The notes under the pieces are model-generated. The model saw only the letters and a program-made list of their open reading frames with translations, searched no databases and was not told where the DNA came from. The translations under genes were made by a program, and so were the position numbers. Positions 47,928-58,540 of a stretch of DNA of 64,000 bases are shown here, piece after piece (position 1 is the first letter of the stretch; the number at the start of each line of letters is the position of its first letter). Source of the stretch: Tieghemostelium lacteum (Eukaryota; Evosea; Eumycetozoa; Dictyosteliales; Raperosteliaceae); the NCBI GenBank assembly GCA_001606155.1, contig LODT01000020.1, positions 62,001 to 126,000 of the forward strand. Direction: 5' to 3'.

Positions 47928-49638
47928 ATGAGTTATTACATCTTCATCTTATTATTATTATTCATTAATGGATATCAATCTATTCCATCACTTTCAAATC
48001 CACCTCCTCAAGTATGTATATTTTTAAAATCTATTAATATATTAACATGATCATTAATATTATCTTTTTTTTTTTTTATAATAGTATGTTCTACAAGGTA
48101 CATTTAATATTCCATATTTTAATACCAGTATACCTCTATTGATGGTTTATGATTCTGTTAATAATAGACAATATTATGACTATTATAATGGTATTGATAT
48201 TAATATTAATCTATGGAATTCCAATGTCAGTTACTCTATCGGACCACAAGTTTATCATATTGGATGTGAAACAAACTATGGTCCAGGTCAATTAGAACCA
48301 ATTTTACCAGAGAATCCTGAAGATTGGGTTTATAATAGTACATCTACTGTTAACAATGTTGATGTTATAATCTACTCGTATTCTGAATTAGAATATGGTA
48401 AAGAGAATTACTATCAAATTGCTGTTGATGCTTCAAGTGGTGATATTGTACAATACCTTATCAATGGTGAGAATACTATTGTTATTAGATCACATCCTGA
48501 TATCTATGTACTTGATGTTACCTATTTCAGTACTGATATCACTGATTATAACTATGTATGGCAAGTTCCAAGTTTCCTTACATGTGAAGCCTCTGAAGAC
48601 TCTTGGTCAGGTGAACCAGCACAAGAGAAACCAAAACAAAAGTCACATCACTTGATTGGTCGTCACCATAGCAATGAAAAGAAGTACCTCAACCACTTTT
48701 CAATTTTCAAAGATACTCATCAAAAAGAGTATTCATCACACCAGGAACACAATGAACGTTACCAAAACTTTAAAAATCGTTTACATTTCATCATGAGACA
48801 CAACCATTTCCAAGAGTCATCTTATAAATTAGGTATGAATCATTTTGGTGATCGTACTGATGAAGAACTTAGACAAATGCAACCTGATATGTCTGGTATG
48901 ATGGGAGAAGCAGATGATTATATCTATGCTGGTGTTCATGTTCCAAAAGTTCCTTTATCTGATTTACCAGCATCTGTAGATTGGAGAGACAAAGGTTGTG
49001 TAGCTCCAGTTAAAGATCAAGGTATTTGTGGTTCTTGTTGGGCATTTGGTTCCTCTGCTGCTTTAGAAGCTCAAAATTGTATTGCCAATGGTGAACTTAT
49101 AGAAATATCTGAACAACAACTTGTAGACTGTTCCTTCCAACAAGGAAGTCAAGGTTGCAATGGTGGATCAGCTTATGGTGTCTACCAATACGTTCAAGAA
49201 AATGGTGGTATCTCAACTGAAAGTGGATACCCTTATACTGCAGCTCAACAATACTGTAAACTAAATCATGTATCATCAGGTATTCAAGTATCAGGATACA
49301 ACAGAATTCAAAATGGTTCTGAAAGTGATCTTCAAGATGCCGTTGCTACAATAGGTCCAGTTGCAGTAGCTATCGATACTGGTTTATATGTCAATCCAGC
49401 ATTCTATTTCTATCAATCTGGTATCTGGGAAAACCCATCATGTAGTACATGGAATGTTGATCATGAAGTTGTTGTCATTGGATATGGTACTATGGAAACT
49501 GAAGATTATTGGTTAATCAAAAACTCATGGTCCACACATTGGGGTATGAATGGTTATGGTCTAATGGCTAGAAACAAAGGTGATTCATGTGGTATTGCTT
49601 CTGATGCTGTCTATCCAATTCCAGTATTTCAAAATTAA
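47928..49638 (+). CDS. cfaD: CfaD-like papain-family cysteine protease with N-terminal extension
   Basis: Two exons (47928-48011 and 48085-49638, intron 73 nt) give 545 residues. Order: signal peptide (SYYIFILLLLFINGYQS), an extra N-terminal domain (about 28-200), an I29-type inhibitory propeptide with ERFNIN-like residues (HFSIFKDTHQKEYSS to LGMNHFGDRTDEE), and a C1A catalytic domain. The active site is complete: Gln in PVKDQGICGSCWAFG with the nucleophile Cys, His in NVDHEVVVIGYG, Asn in LIKNSWSTHWGMNGYG. The domain order matches Dictyostelium counting factor-associated protein D, a secreted cathepsin-L-like factor linked to group-size control; the symbol is by architecture. An in-frame ATG lies upstream at 47868, but 47928 gives the proper signal peptide. 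Confidence 0.88.
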
Positions 49639-49747
49639 AATTTAATTATTCAGAGGTTTCCCTTCCTTTTTTTTTTTATTTTTGATTTTGTGTTTGCAAA
49701 TACACAAAGATATAATCGATCATTTTTATTTTAATTTTTAGTTTAAT

Positions 49748-52204
49748 TTAGAAAATGTAAATGAATGATGATAGTACAGAGATGATTATTAATAGGATTG
49801 GGTTGAAATTGGTGATTGTGGATGATGAAACATCAGAATCAGAGTTAGAAGGGGAAGTTGTTGAACCTGCTGATGTTGATGGTGCATTAGTACAACCAAT
49901 AAATTTGTTATCTTGATTGGTTGATACACAATTTAGAAGATAACCATCAGAATCAGATGTTAATTCAACTCTATAGAGTTGACTATCAACAGTGACTTGG
50001 AAGCATTTATTACTAGGTGGACAATCAGTGGTTACAGCTACTGCATGGGTTGGAACTTTAGCTGCTGTTTCCCCTGAGACTAATAAGAATGTTCTGGCTT
50101 CTGGTTGAGTAATTGGATTAGTAGAGATGAATCTTGATCTGAATTTACTTTGTGGATTGTCAATTGCAGATTCATAAGTAATAGCACCATCGTATACAAA
50201 GGAACCACCAAGTAGGGAAGAACCAGTGATTCTTGAGACTGTTGTTGAGAAACCATTGTTTTCAGTCCATTTATCACTGTTACAGAATGGTTTAATCTCA
50301 ACTTCACCATTGACCAGTGACATTGATGTATGTGAAGTCCACAATCCACATGTAGTTGGTGATGTCTTATCTTTAGCAGAATAGAAATATTCAGATGGAT
50401 TAACACTTGTAAGACTATCCTTTTTAGTTATACTATCAATAATAAGGTAATGACCACCTGGAAGTGATACACCATATCTCTTGAATCTCTTTAACCAACC
50501 ACCAGTGGCCTGTGATTTACCATAGACATCTGATCCCTCCAATTCAAAATACTCAATTACAGTGCTTCCACTAGAGAAAGACTTTCTCTCTACACTTCCA
50601 TTAACAGGTGAGAATTGACTACGATTGATGATTGTTGGTTTTGATGAATCCCAAGCATCTTCAATAACAAGTGTATTTGCACCTGCAGCGCCATTATCCA
50701 ATTGCAATGATTTATCAGTCTTTGATATAGTTCCATAAGATAAATCATAAAGAATTCTACTACCGTAGGCAGAATAGATAATTCCACCAAAATCAGCTTC
50801 AGTGTGTGGATAACCGTTATACTTGGTCTCCATAGCCAAACTTGAAAAATAAGCTTGTTGACCTCTGATGTAAATTGGGATATTTGAAGGAGCAGTTGCA
50901 ACTCTCTTTTTAAATACAGCTTGACCTCCAACTGGATAGATACCAGTGGAATCAGACAGACTTTGACAACCTTCAACCAATGCACTATAGTTTCTAGCTG
51001 CAAAAGCATGTAAATCAAAACCTTGATCAAAACCACCATACCAATAATGGTTCATCCAAAATCTCAACATTTTACATGGTTCAACAGTAGTTGATGCTGA
51101 TCTACCTTGAATCTCATCCAAATACCAACTAAACAGTGGAGTTATTGAACTATATTGTGTGATATGACTATCACCAAAATCAGTAGTAAAAGAGTCAGTC
51201 ATAATACTGTCGAGTAACCAATTTGAAGTTTTCTTAAAGTCAGGGTTAATGTTAGTAACATGAGTACCTAACATATTCTGAACGAGGAATTCAATTTCCA
51301 TTACATTGTCCATTTGCATACTACTGTAACTTATACCTTCAACATAGGCACCATCGGAAGTTATCATTGATTTTGTCAATTTAAGAATATCCAGTATATT
51401 ATCCATAGTGGTCACAGCAAGAGTATTGTTTTCGTACCATCTTGATAAACTTAAATGTGCGGCACCTAGTGACAAATATCCAGTCCAGTTATTACCATTT
51501 TGCAAAGCCCAACAAGATGTAGTTTTATAACATTTAGTGTAACTTTCCATCATGGAATCTAATTTTGCTGAAATGGTATCTCTTTGAGCTTGAGTAAGAT
51601 CATTATAGAAAGTATCATAAAACAATGACCAGAATTTTGAAGGGGCTCTAGAGTCCAAGTCAAACCCAAATTCGGTATAAGTGTACCAAGTACCCCAATT
51701 AGACCAATAGTTGTACTCAATAGTAATGACTCTATTGACCAAATCAGTTAACTGAGTTTGAGAGTATACACAAACACTAGTGGCATCCTTGTTCAATGCA
51801 TAACAAGCTCTTAGAAATCTAATTAAATACATTGCATTTCTACCAGCTACATCTCTGTTGTATTGATTGAATGCAGGTGCAGTAGCTCCATAGTAATCCT
51901 TTACAGTTTGATGATTGATACTCAAAGTTGTCAATCTATTATTCTTACATATACTACCAGAATATAATATCTGTTCAATAGCCTGTCTCATTGATAATAC
52001 TGAGAAATCAGATGTGGTATAGGTCTTATCACAATCCATTTCCAAATATGGTTTAACCTTTGTATCCCAGAATTTCTGATGTCCACCATACATTCTAGGA
52101 TGTCCAGTCTCAGGTTGAGATGGATAAGTTGCAGCACTACAAGCACTTACACAAACTGTTATTAATACAAATAAATAAATAAATATTAATAAATAACTTT
52201 TCAT
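49748..52204 (-). CDS. Heparinase II/III-like polysaccharide lyase, secreted or GPI-anchored
   Basis: 818 residues from the ATG at 52204. That start is chosen over the longer frame (to 52291) because it gives a clean signal peptide (SYLLIFIYLFVLITVCVSA). The first 400 residues form an alpha toroid with family-type motifs (NNWTGYLSLGAAHLSLSRW, then DGAYVEGISYSSM). The C-terminal half is a beta sandwich with YPHTEADFGGIIYSAYGSR, which fits the His/Tyr region of heparinase II/III lyases. The predicted reaction is elimination cleavage of uronic-acid polysaccharides, perhaps from bacterial prey; the substrate is unknown. A Ser/Thr-rich linker and hydrophobic end (FNPILLIIISVLSSFIYIF) suggest a GPI anchor. 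A family of chondroitin AC or alginate lyase type is the main alternative. Confidence 0.75.
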   Translation of the reverse strand: MKSYLLIFIYLFVLITVCVSACSAATYPSQPETGHPRMYGGHQKFWDTKVKPYLEMDCDKTYTTSDFSVLSMRQAIEQILYSGSICKNNRLTTLSINHQTVKDYYGATAPAFNQYNRDVAGRNAMYLIRFLRACYALNKDATSVCVYSQTQLTDLVNRVITIEYNYWSNWGTWYTYTEFGFDLDSRAPSKFWSLFYDTFYNDLTQAQRDTISAKLDSMMESYTKCYKTTSCWALQNGNNWTGYLSLGAAHLSLSRWYENNTLAVTTMDNILDILKLTKSMITSDGAYVEGISYSSMQMDNVMEIEFLVQNMLGTHVTNINPDFKKTSNWLLDSIMTDSFTTDFGDSHITQYSSITPLFSWYLDEIQGRSASTTVEPCKMLRFWMNHYWYGGFDQGFDLHAFAARNYSALVEGCQSLSDSTGIYPVGGQAVFKKRVATAPSNIPIYIRGQQAYFSSLAMETKYNGYPHTEADFGGIIYSAYGSRILYDLSYGTISKTDKSLQLDNGAAGANTLVIEDAWDSSKPTIINRSQFSPVNGSVERKSFSSGSTVIEYFELEGSDVYGKSQATGGWLKRFKRYGVSLPGGHYLIIDSITKKDSLTSVNPSEYFYSAKDKTSPTTCGLWTSHTSMSLVNGEVEIKPFCNSDKWTENNGFSTTVSRITGSSLLGGSFVYDGAITYESAIDNPQSKFRSRFISTNPITQPEARTFLLVSGETAAKVPTHAVAVTTDCPPSNKCFQVTVDSQLYRVELTSDSDGYLLNCVSTNQDNKFIGCTNAPSTSAGSTTSPSNSDSDVSSSTITNFNPILLIIISVLSSFIYIF

Positions 52205-52456
52205 AATCAATATAAATATATATAATAAATAAAAAGAAAAAAAACTAAACGAATTTATATTTAAATTTAAATATCTCCTCAAACTCCTCAAAATAAGATC
52301 ATTTTTACAATTTTTATATAAAAAAATATCTAAATAAAACTTGCAATCAAAAAAAATCTAAATAAAATAGATAAAAGATATTTCGGACCGGTGTGAATTT
52401 AGATTTTTACAATGGTGTTGAAAAAAATAATCTTTGAATGATTTATTGTTGGATAG

Positions 52457-54094
52457 TTAGACGTGATCATCACCATGTTGATTACATTTTGTTGTGGTGT
52501 AGTGTTTAGTACCTTGAATAACATTTTTACATTGATAACACTGTTGAGTTTTACATCTATCACAGTAGAGATGATTATTGTTTTTGTATCTGTACATTGT
52601 ACTTGCACAACGTACACATTTCATAGTACCAGTGTTATTGGAAGTTTCAACAGTTTTATAGGTGAGTACAGTTTGTATTCTGGGTACCAAAACAACCTCT
52701 TCAGTGACCACTTTTGAGTCATCAAAAAGTTGACACACAATTTTCCCATTTCCAAAATGAGAATAGCTATCTATAATCTTTGAACATAAATAGCATGAAG
52801 ATACTTTACAAAATGTACATTTAATTTTGTTACACCCATCAAACTTGTAAATCATAATACCACACCCTGGACATTTTTTAATTCTTTGGGTATGGATAAT
52901 ACGTTCAGAAACCATAATTGTCGATAAAACCTTAGTTTCTACATTCTTGAACATGTCAAGTTTTTGACGACTTCTAGAGACTGATAACAAAGATCTATTG
53001 ATTTCTTCAGGTGGTTTACCAACATCATCACAAATGATACCTGGATGAAACTGTTGATGACATGATATACACTTTGAGAACAAACATTTATTACAAAATG
53101 TAGATTGTGTACGTGTGTCTATAAATGCCCAACCATTAGGACACTTATCACATTTTAAATACCCTTTAGACTGTTGTTGTAAAAGTAAGTAATCTTCAAA
53201 ATGTTTTGGAGATGTAAATTTCTGAATAAGATTCATGTCAAAGTCTTGTGGACATCCTGGTTCTGTACATTTTAAATGTTTGATATCTTTAGAGTCGATA
53301 TTCACTTGACAAGTTTGACTCAAACATCCATTACAAAGGAAATGGTTACACTTAAGTAATGACATTTCCTCAGGTGGATAATCACAATAACAAATGGGAC
53401 ACAAATGCGTAGATTCCATATTAAACAATCTTTTCATCTCCAATGAATTGTGGTATTGAATATAAGGAATTGCTGATAACAATGATACCCAACTCTGTTC
53501 AGTTTCCCAATAACATCTACCGTCCACACTACTCTTTTCTAACACTAAATCACCACTGATAATCAACTGATTCTCTATGCCTAAATACTTCATCATTCCA
53601 TCTTTTATCCAATCTACACATTTAAATACAACCAATTCACCAGGTTGATATAATGTAGTTTCTAAATAGTTTACAATCATATCCATTTGATTCAATTTAA
53701 GCCAACAACTTGACAATTCAAATTTTGGTGGCATTGATTCTGGATATCCATCTGTAAACTCAAATTTTAATGTAATTGGAGGTAAACTAACTAATTTATA
53801 TTCAATATATTCATCTGGTTTTTCTTCTTCTTCTTTTTCTTTATCTTTTTTAATAGATGGCATTAAATCTTTACTATTAATAAGTAATTTAAAATCATCT
53901 ACTAATTTAACAAGTATTTTTATCTTTATAATATGCTGTTAATATTGTGTGTTTATATATATTAATATATATAGATATCATACTTGAAATTTAAGTGAAT
54001 CACACTGTGTGGTTGGTACTTTATAAAAATTTTCACCAAAAATTGATGATAATACTTCAATTTCTTGATCTTGAATATTATAGTCGTATTCCAT
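52457..54094 (-). CDS. RNF14-like RWD-RBR E3 ubiquitin ligase with a second RING2-like module
   Basis: Two exons (54094-53984 and 53935-52457, intron 48 nt) give 529 residues. An N-terminal RWD domain (about 1-160; IQDQEIEVLSSIFGENF at its start and LKFEFTDGYPESMPPKF) precedes RING1 (CPICYCDYPPEEMSLLKCNH..C), an IBR zinc module (CNKCLFSKCISC..FHPGIIC) and RING2 (CPGCGIMIYKFDGCNKIKCTFC..CYLC). The RING2 cysteine of the IKKCPGCG..GCNKIKC motif should be the thioester-forming residue of RING-HECT hybrid ligases. This order is that of RNF14/ARA54. Unusually, a second RING2-like cysteine set follows (MKCVRCASTMYRY..YCDRCKTQQCYQC) to the C terminus. The likely role is ubiquitin transfer from an E2; the target is unknown. 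Confidence 0.88.
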
Positions 54095-54367
54095 TATTTA
54101 GTTACTTTTGTAATATTATTATTATTATATTAAATAAATTTGAGTTAAAAATTACATTTTCGCAGTTTATGTTTTTACTAAAAAATTAAGAAAGAAGAAA
54201 AAATTTTGAATGTGTTGTATTATTTCAAATGATCAGTAATTTTTTATAAAAGAAACTAATAACTAATCTTTCAGATCCTCATTTGAGAATATTAAAATTG
54301 AATGAATATTAAAATATTGTAAATTTATTCAATGTTTCAGAAAATTTAAAGTAAAAGATGTTTGAAT

Positions 54368-54877
54368 TTAATGAGCTAACATTACTACAGCAGCACCAAC
54401 AACTGCAACAGATAGTGTACTGATGATAGCAATGGTAGATGAACCAGAATCATGAGTTGGAGTTGGTGATTCAGTAACTGGAGCAGTACAGCTAACATTT
54501 GGAACTTTGGTAAGAGCACCACCAGTGAGAGCAGCACCTTTATTTGAGAATACAAAATCAGTGAATGAACCTACTGGAGTGTTGACTGTGACTTGATAGG
54601 TTTGAGTGGTGGCTGGTGTTCCAGCAGTTGGACCTACAACGGTATTAGCTTTGATATTGGAATTGGATGGTGAAGTTACAGTAATATCAGTATTGGCTGG
54701 AGCTGTTGCACCACCTCCAAGTTCAACTGTAAGGGTATAAACAAAGGCACATTGATTATTGGCAGCAACAATTGGAGTTGTTTTTACAGTTACACCAGTA
54801 GCTGTTACAGTTTGACAATGAACCATTGAGCATCCAATTATGAATACTAAAAATACTGATAAAATTGATTTTTGCAT
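54368..54877 (-). CDS. Small GPI-type secreted protein
   Basis: Single exon, 169 residues. Signal peptide (QKSILSVFLVFIIGCSMVHC), a Thr/Val/Ala-rich beta-type middle with only two cysteines in the mature part (NNQCAF and PNVSCTAP), then a Pro/Thr/Ser linker (TESPTPTHDSGSS) and a hydrophobic end (TIAIISTLSVAVVGAAVVML). This is the plan of a small GPI-anchored dictyostelid surface protein. I do not recognise the family. The higher GC of the codons than the flanks suggests strong expression (inference). It stands alone on the minus strand. Confidence 0.8.
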   Translation of the reverse strand: MQKSILSVFLVFIIGCSMVHCQTVTATGVTVKTTPIVAANNQCAFVYTLTVELGGGATAPANTDITVTSPSNSNIKANTVVGPTAGTPATTQTYQVTVNTPVGSFTDFVFSNKGAALTGGALTKVPNVSCTAPVTESPTPTHDSGSSTIAIISTLSVAVVGAAVVMLAH

Positions 54878-55663
54878 GTTGTGTTGGTTAAGTTAAGTTA
54901 GTTGTTCTTAAAGATAATTGATAAGTTTAAATGTTTGAATTTATAAAATAATTGATTTGATGTTTTTCTGATTCAAACCTTGGTTCTTTTTATAGTTGCT
55001 AAAACCAATAGAAAGTTAGAAATATTGGTACAGTTCTTTGAATTGCTATGTTGGTAAACTTAATCTATGTGGTACATTTCACCTTAATATTTGAGAAAAA
55101 CCCATATCGATTTTGTAAATTTAATTTTTTGAGTCCATTTCGATCCATTTTTGTAAAATTTTTAAAAATCTAAATTTGATCTGAAAGAATGGACCAACGT
55201 AGCAAAATAATTAAATTTTTATTTGTAAATAAAACTAAAACCACGTCTTTTTAATGGTTATATGACAGAAGATTTTCATTTTTTGTATAGGTACATGTGG
55301 TTAAAAAATAATAAATTATATTACACTATTGAAATTTGATTGATATAATTATAAATTGGATATTTCATTAATATTTTAATATTAGATGGATTAAAACGTT
55401 AATTCAATTTATTTGTATATATAAATTTAGTCTGGTGATATTGAAAACATATGTTAACTTCTATTTATGGCGTTTATTTTTTCTTGATACAACACTAATA
55501 AAATATAATATATCTTCCAATTCTAGTTTTTTAATCTAAGGCTAGTCCATCTCCAGGATTCTTATTTACACCCCTTTAAATTTCTAAATTTCTAATTTAG
55601 GTAAATGATTGTTGTAATCAATTGAAACCTTTTTTTTTTAATTTTTTTTAAATTTTTATTTTG
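54878..55663. other. Divergent spacer, GPI-type protein / glyoxalase II
   Basis: 786 bp holding promoters for the genes starting at 54877 (minus) and 55664 (plus). AT-rich with T runs near 55630-55650. The string TTACACCCCTTTAAA near 55567 is repeated near 60472 in another spacer. No gene or RNA recognised. Confidence 0.4.
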
Positions 55664-56476
55664 ATGTTCATTTCAAAGACATTAAAGATATTTAATAAAA
55701 TGAAAGTAATAACAATACCAACATTAAATGATAATTATAGCTATTTGTTAATAAATGAAAATCAAAAAATTGCAGCAGCAATTGATCCAGTGGAGCCAAA
55801 GAAGGTTATAGATGCAGCAAAGGCAGAGAATGTAGAGATTAAAATGATATTGACAACACATCATCATATGGACCATGCAGGTGGTAATGAGAGCTTTCAA
55901 AAACTGTTACCTGTACCATGTTATGGTGGTGATGAAAGAGTATTGGGAATTAATCAACCATTACTAATAGACCAACACCAAATCACATTAGGTGACATTA
56001 GTATACGTGTACTTAAGACACCTGGTCATACCACTGGACATGTATTGTACCTAGCAAGAGATGAAAAGGATGAGTCTGGTAAAGATCAAGTTTTATTCAC
56101 AGGTGACACATTGTTTATCAGTGGTTGTGGACGTATATTTGAAGGAACAGCAGAACAAATGAACCATGCATTGAACAGTGTCATTGCAGTCTTACCTGAA
56201 ACCACTAAAATTTATTGTGGTCATGAATACACTCTAAAGAATTTAGAATTTGCATTGACAATTGAACCTGATAACCAAGCAATTAGAGATAAAATTGAAT
56301 GGACAAAAAAACAACGTGCTTCTAATCTACCTACAGTACCTTCAACTGTTGCACAAGAGAAATCTTATAATCCCTTCATGAGAGTTCATTTGGATAATTT
56401 TAAACAATTATTTTCAGAATATCAAACACCAATCGATATCTTGGGTCATATAAGACTTTTAAAAGATAAATTTTAA
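55664..56476 (+). CDS. gloB: Hydroxyacylglutathione hydrolase (glyoxalase II)
   Basis: Single exon, 270 residues from the ATG at 55664 (258 from the second ATG at 55700). It hydrolyses S-lactoylglutathione to lactate and glutathione, the second step of methylglyoxal detoxification. The binuclear metal site is complete: THHHMDHAGG, TPGHTTGHV, FTGDTLFISGCGR and IYCGHEYT. The C-terminal glutathione-binding segment is present (KSYNPFMRV). The first 12 residues (FISKTLKIFNK) are basic and free of acids and could target the mitochondrion; starting at 55700 would give the cytosolic form. The two starts may both be used. Length is normal for the family. Confidence 0.94.
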   Translation: MFISKTLKIFNKMKVITIPTLNDNYSYLLINENQKIAAAIDPVEPKKVIDAAKAENVEIKMILTTHHHMDHAGGNESFQKLLPVPCYGGDERVLGINQPLLIDQHQITLGDISIRVLKTPGHTTGHVLYLARDEKDESGKDQVLFTGDTLFISGCGRIFEGTAEQMNHALNSVIAVLPETTKIYCGHEYTLKNLEFALTIEPDNQAIRDKIEWTKKQRASNLPTVPSTVAQEKSYNPFMRVHLDNFKQLFSEYQTPIDILGHIRLLKDKF

Positions 56477-56575
56477 AATCTTAAATGTAAATACCACAAA
56501 ATCTAAACGTTACCCCGCCTTTGTAAATAAATTTCATTCAGATTTTTTTTTAAGATATTTAATTTCAATTTGATC

Positions 56576-58159
56576 ATGATAGTATTACCAAAGATTCTGT
56601 ACAAGACAATTATTAAATATTTATTTGACAGTTATTTTCAAAGTAAATTACCAGGATCTGATAAGGAATACAAGTTGTATAATGATTCATCATTTATTAG
56701 ATACTTTTCAAGTACAGTTTCATTGGTTAATAAAGAATGGTTATCAATAATCAATGGAATGTCATTTGATATTCATTTAAGAGAGGATGATAAATTATCA
56801 TTTTCATTTTGTCACCATCTTTTGAAAAGAGGTGTTAGAATATCAAATATAACAGGTATATATTTGAAAGATAAACAATTAAGTGATTCAATTCTATTAC
56901 ATTTTTATAACCTATGGGAGAATGCAAATGGTAGTGTTTCAGTAGACTATTGTTTACAGTTAAATGGGTCTTTGATGAGTGATACTATGATTTATGAAGA
57001 AAAAACAATATTTGTAACAAATGTTTCACCATCTATCAGAAATATAGAGATATATATTACCATACCGAGTTATGATAGTTTTCTAAGATCCAATGAATTG
57101 TCAAGTCTAAAAATCAGTTATAATCTATCAGTTGCTGAATACTCAAGTATATTGGTATTGTGTAATCAATTGCAGGCATTTAAAATCAATGTTCATGTTG
57201 GTGGTGGAGATAAAAGTGTTTCTGAATTTTTTATTCCGGAATTAGTTAACCATAAGTCATTATTAGATGTGTCTATAGTCTATCCATATGATGGTGAGAC
57301 TTTACTGTCATTGGTAAACTATTTAAATGTAAATACTATTATTCAAAGCCTTGTTTTTCGTATAAACAAGAAATTGATTGAAAAATCAATGTTCCCTGAA
57401 ATAATAGAAGACTCTAGGTACCACATTAAAAACAAAACTATTAAGAATTTAAATGTAGTATATGATGATTATAAAAGTTATCTTACATTACTATTTCAGT
57501 TGTGGAGATGTAATAGTTCACTACAAAAAATGACCCCACAACCACAAATGAATATACAAGAGATTAAAGAAACCTATGAGAAATATCATCAATCTATAAC
57601 AACTGTTTCATTAGTACCTGATAAACGTATTGAACTGATTCTGTTATTTACTAATTTAAAGTCCCTTCAAATCTATTGCAATGTGGTAAATGACTATAAA
57701 TCATTTCAAGTAATTAAACAATGTAAAGTACTTGAACATTTATTTGTATCCATTGGAGATGAACATGATTCAGCATTCATTGAATTTATAGACTATGAAA
57801 TGCCATCATTAACATCACTTTCAATATCCAACTCATTCTCTCAATTATCAGAACTATTGATATCATCCATTAAAAGAAATAGAGTTATTACCAATTTTGC
57901 AATTTCTCAACCTATTCCTTTCACACCAACCTCTTTTATTGACATTTTAAATAACAAACCAAATCTGAAAATGTTTTATTTTCAATGTTTTCAGCATATA
58001 TCACCACAAACCTATGAGCCATCTCTACTAAACTATTACCAATCTAACATTGATAATCCCATTTTACCAGATAAATTGATTTTTGAATATCAAAGTAAAA
58101 ATGTAGAGACCAATTACTTGGATATCTGGAAACTTTATTTTCAATCAAAAAATAAATAA
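56576..58159 (+). CDS. F-box-like orphan protein with leucine-rich character
   Basis: Single exon, 527 residues. The first 65 residues resemble a degenerate F-box: LPKILYKTIIKYLF, then a gap, then STVSLVNKEWLSII. The remainder alternates strands and helices with LRR-like spacing ('IRNIEIYITIPS', 'LSSLKISYNLS', 'LTSLSISNSFS'). F-box proteins of this sort are substrate receptors of SCF ubiquitin ligases, but function here is inference. The C terminus (NYYQSN..LPDKL..YLDIWKLYFQS) matches that of the broken gene at 62198-63110, showing a local paralog. The ATG at 56576 is the first in this frame. It lies 100 bp after the glyoxalase stop. Confidence 0.7.
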   Translation: MIVLPKILYKTIIKYLFDSYFQSKLPGSDKEYKLYNDSSFIRYFSSTVSLVNKEWLSIINGMSFDIHLREDDKLSFSFCHHLLKRGVRISNITGIYLKDKQLSDSILLHFYNLWENANGSVSVDYCLQLNGSLMSDTMIYEEKTIFVTNVSPSIRNIEIYITIPSYDSFLRSNELSSLKISYNLSVAEYSSILVLCNQLQAFKINVHVGGGDKSVSEFFIPELVNHKSLLDVSIVYPYDGETLLSLVNYLNVNTIIQSLVFRINKKLIEKSMFPEIIEDSRYHIKNKTIKNLNVVYDDYKSYLTLLFQLWRCNSSLQKMTPQPQMNIQEIKETYEKYHQSITTVSLVPDKRIELILLFTNLKSLQIYCNVVNDYKSFQVIKQCKVLEHLFVSIGDEHDSAFIEFIDYEMPSLTSLSISNSFSQLSELLISSIKRNRVITNFAISQPIPFTPTSFIDILNNKPNLKMFYFQCFQHISPQTYEPSLLNYYQSNIDNPILPDKLIFEYQSKNVETNYLDIWKLYFQSKNK

Positions 58160-58282
58160 ATTTAAATATGAATCCAACTCAATTTTAAAAACTTGTTGAT
58201 TCAGGTAAACACTTAAGATAGATATTTTTTTTGTAAAAGTTGATATACTCTAAATTTCTCATAAAAATTCAACAATATTGGT

Positions 58283-58291
58283 AAACCATAA
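58283..58291 (+). promoter_or_regulatory. DUSE-like box of the Class I RNA gene at 58350
   Basis: AAACCATAA ends exactly 59 nt before the predicted RNA 5' end at 58350. The same spacing is seen for the boxes of the RNA genes at 63230 and 63424. It differs by one base from the DCCCAYAA consensus of the dictyostelid upstream sequence element. Confidence 0.65.
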
Positions 58292-58349
58292 CAATTTTAA
58301 TTCAGTTAAATAAATTGTATTTATATTTATAATTTAATTATGTTCAGCA

Positions 58350-58420
58350 AGAACTCTTACAGCAATTTAATTTCAAATCGATGGATATAAAATTCCAATG
58401 GTAGAAAAACACAGAGATCT
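58350..58420 (+). ncRNA. Class I small RNA candidate (variant, about 71 nt)
   Basis: AGAACT followed directly by CTTACAGCAA reproduces the 5' stem and the conserved 11-nt motif of Dictyostelium Class I RNAs (consensus near CCUUACAGCAA). The 3' strand is probably GAGATCT at 58414-58420, pairing with AGAACTC with one mismatch, and is followed by GTC as in the other two copies (GAGTTCTGTC). The middle is longer than in those copies, so the length (71 nt) is a little over the usual 42-65 nt and the 3' end is uncertain. The upstream box and spacing support a real gene. Class I RNAs are cytoplasmic, developmentally regulated RNAs of unclear role. Confidence 0.65.
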
Positions 58421-58540
58421 GTCCAATCATTTTGTTTCCGTATTTCATCCAAATGATATGATGGGATACCTTATAATTCCAAGATAATCTGGTTTAAAAT
58501 ATTATTATTATTATTATTGTTATTACTACTACTAATGTTA

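Noticed and set aside
52205-52291. 29-residue N-terminal extension of the heparinase-like protein
   Set aside because: It puts a second hydrophobic stretch before an already complete signal peptide; the ATG at 52204 is preferred.
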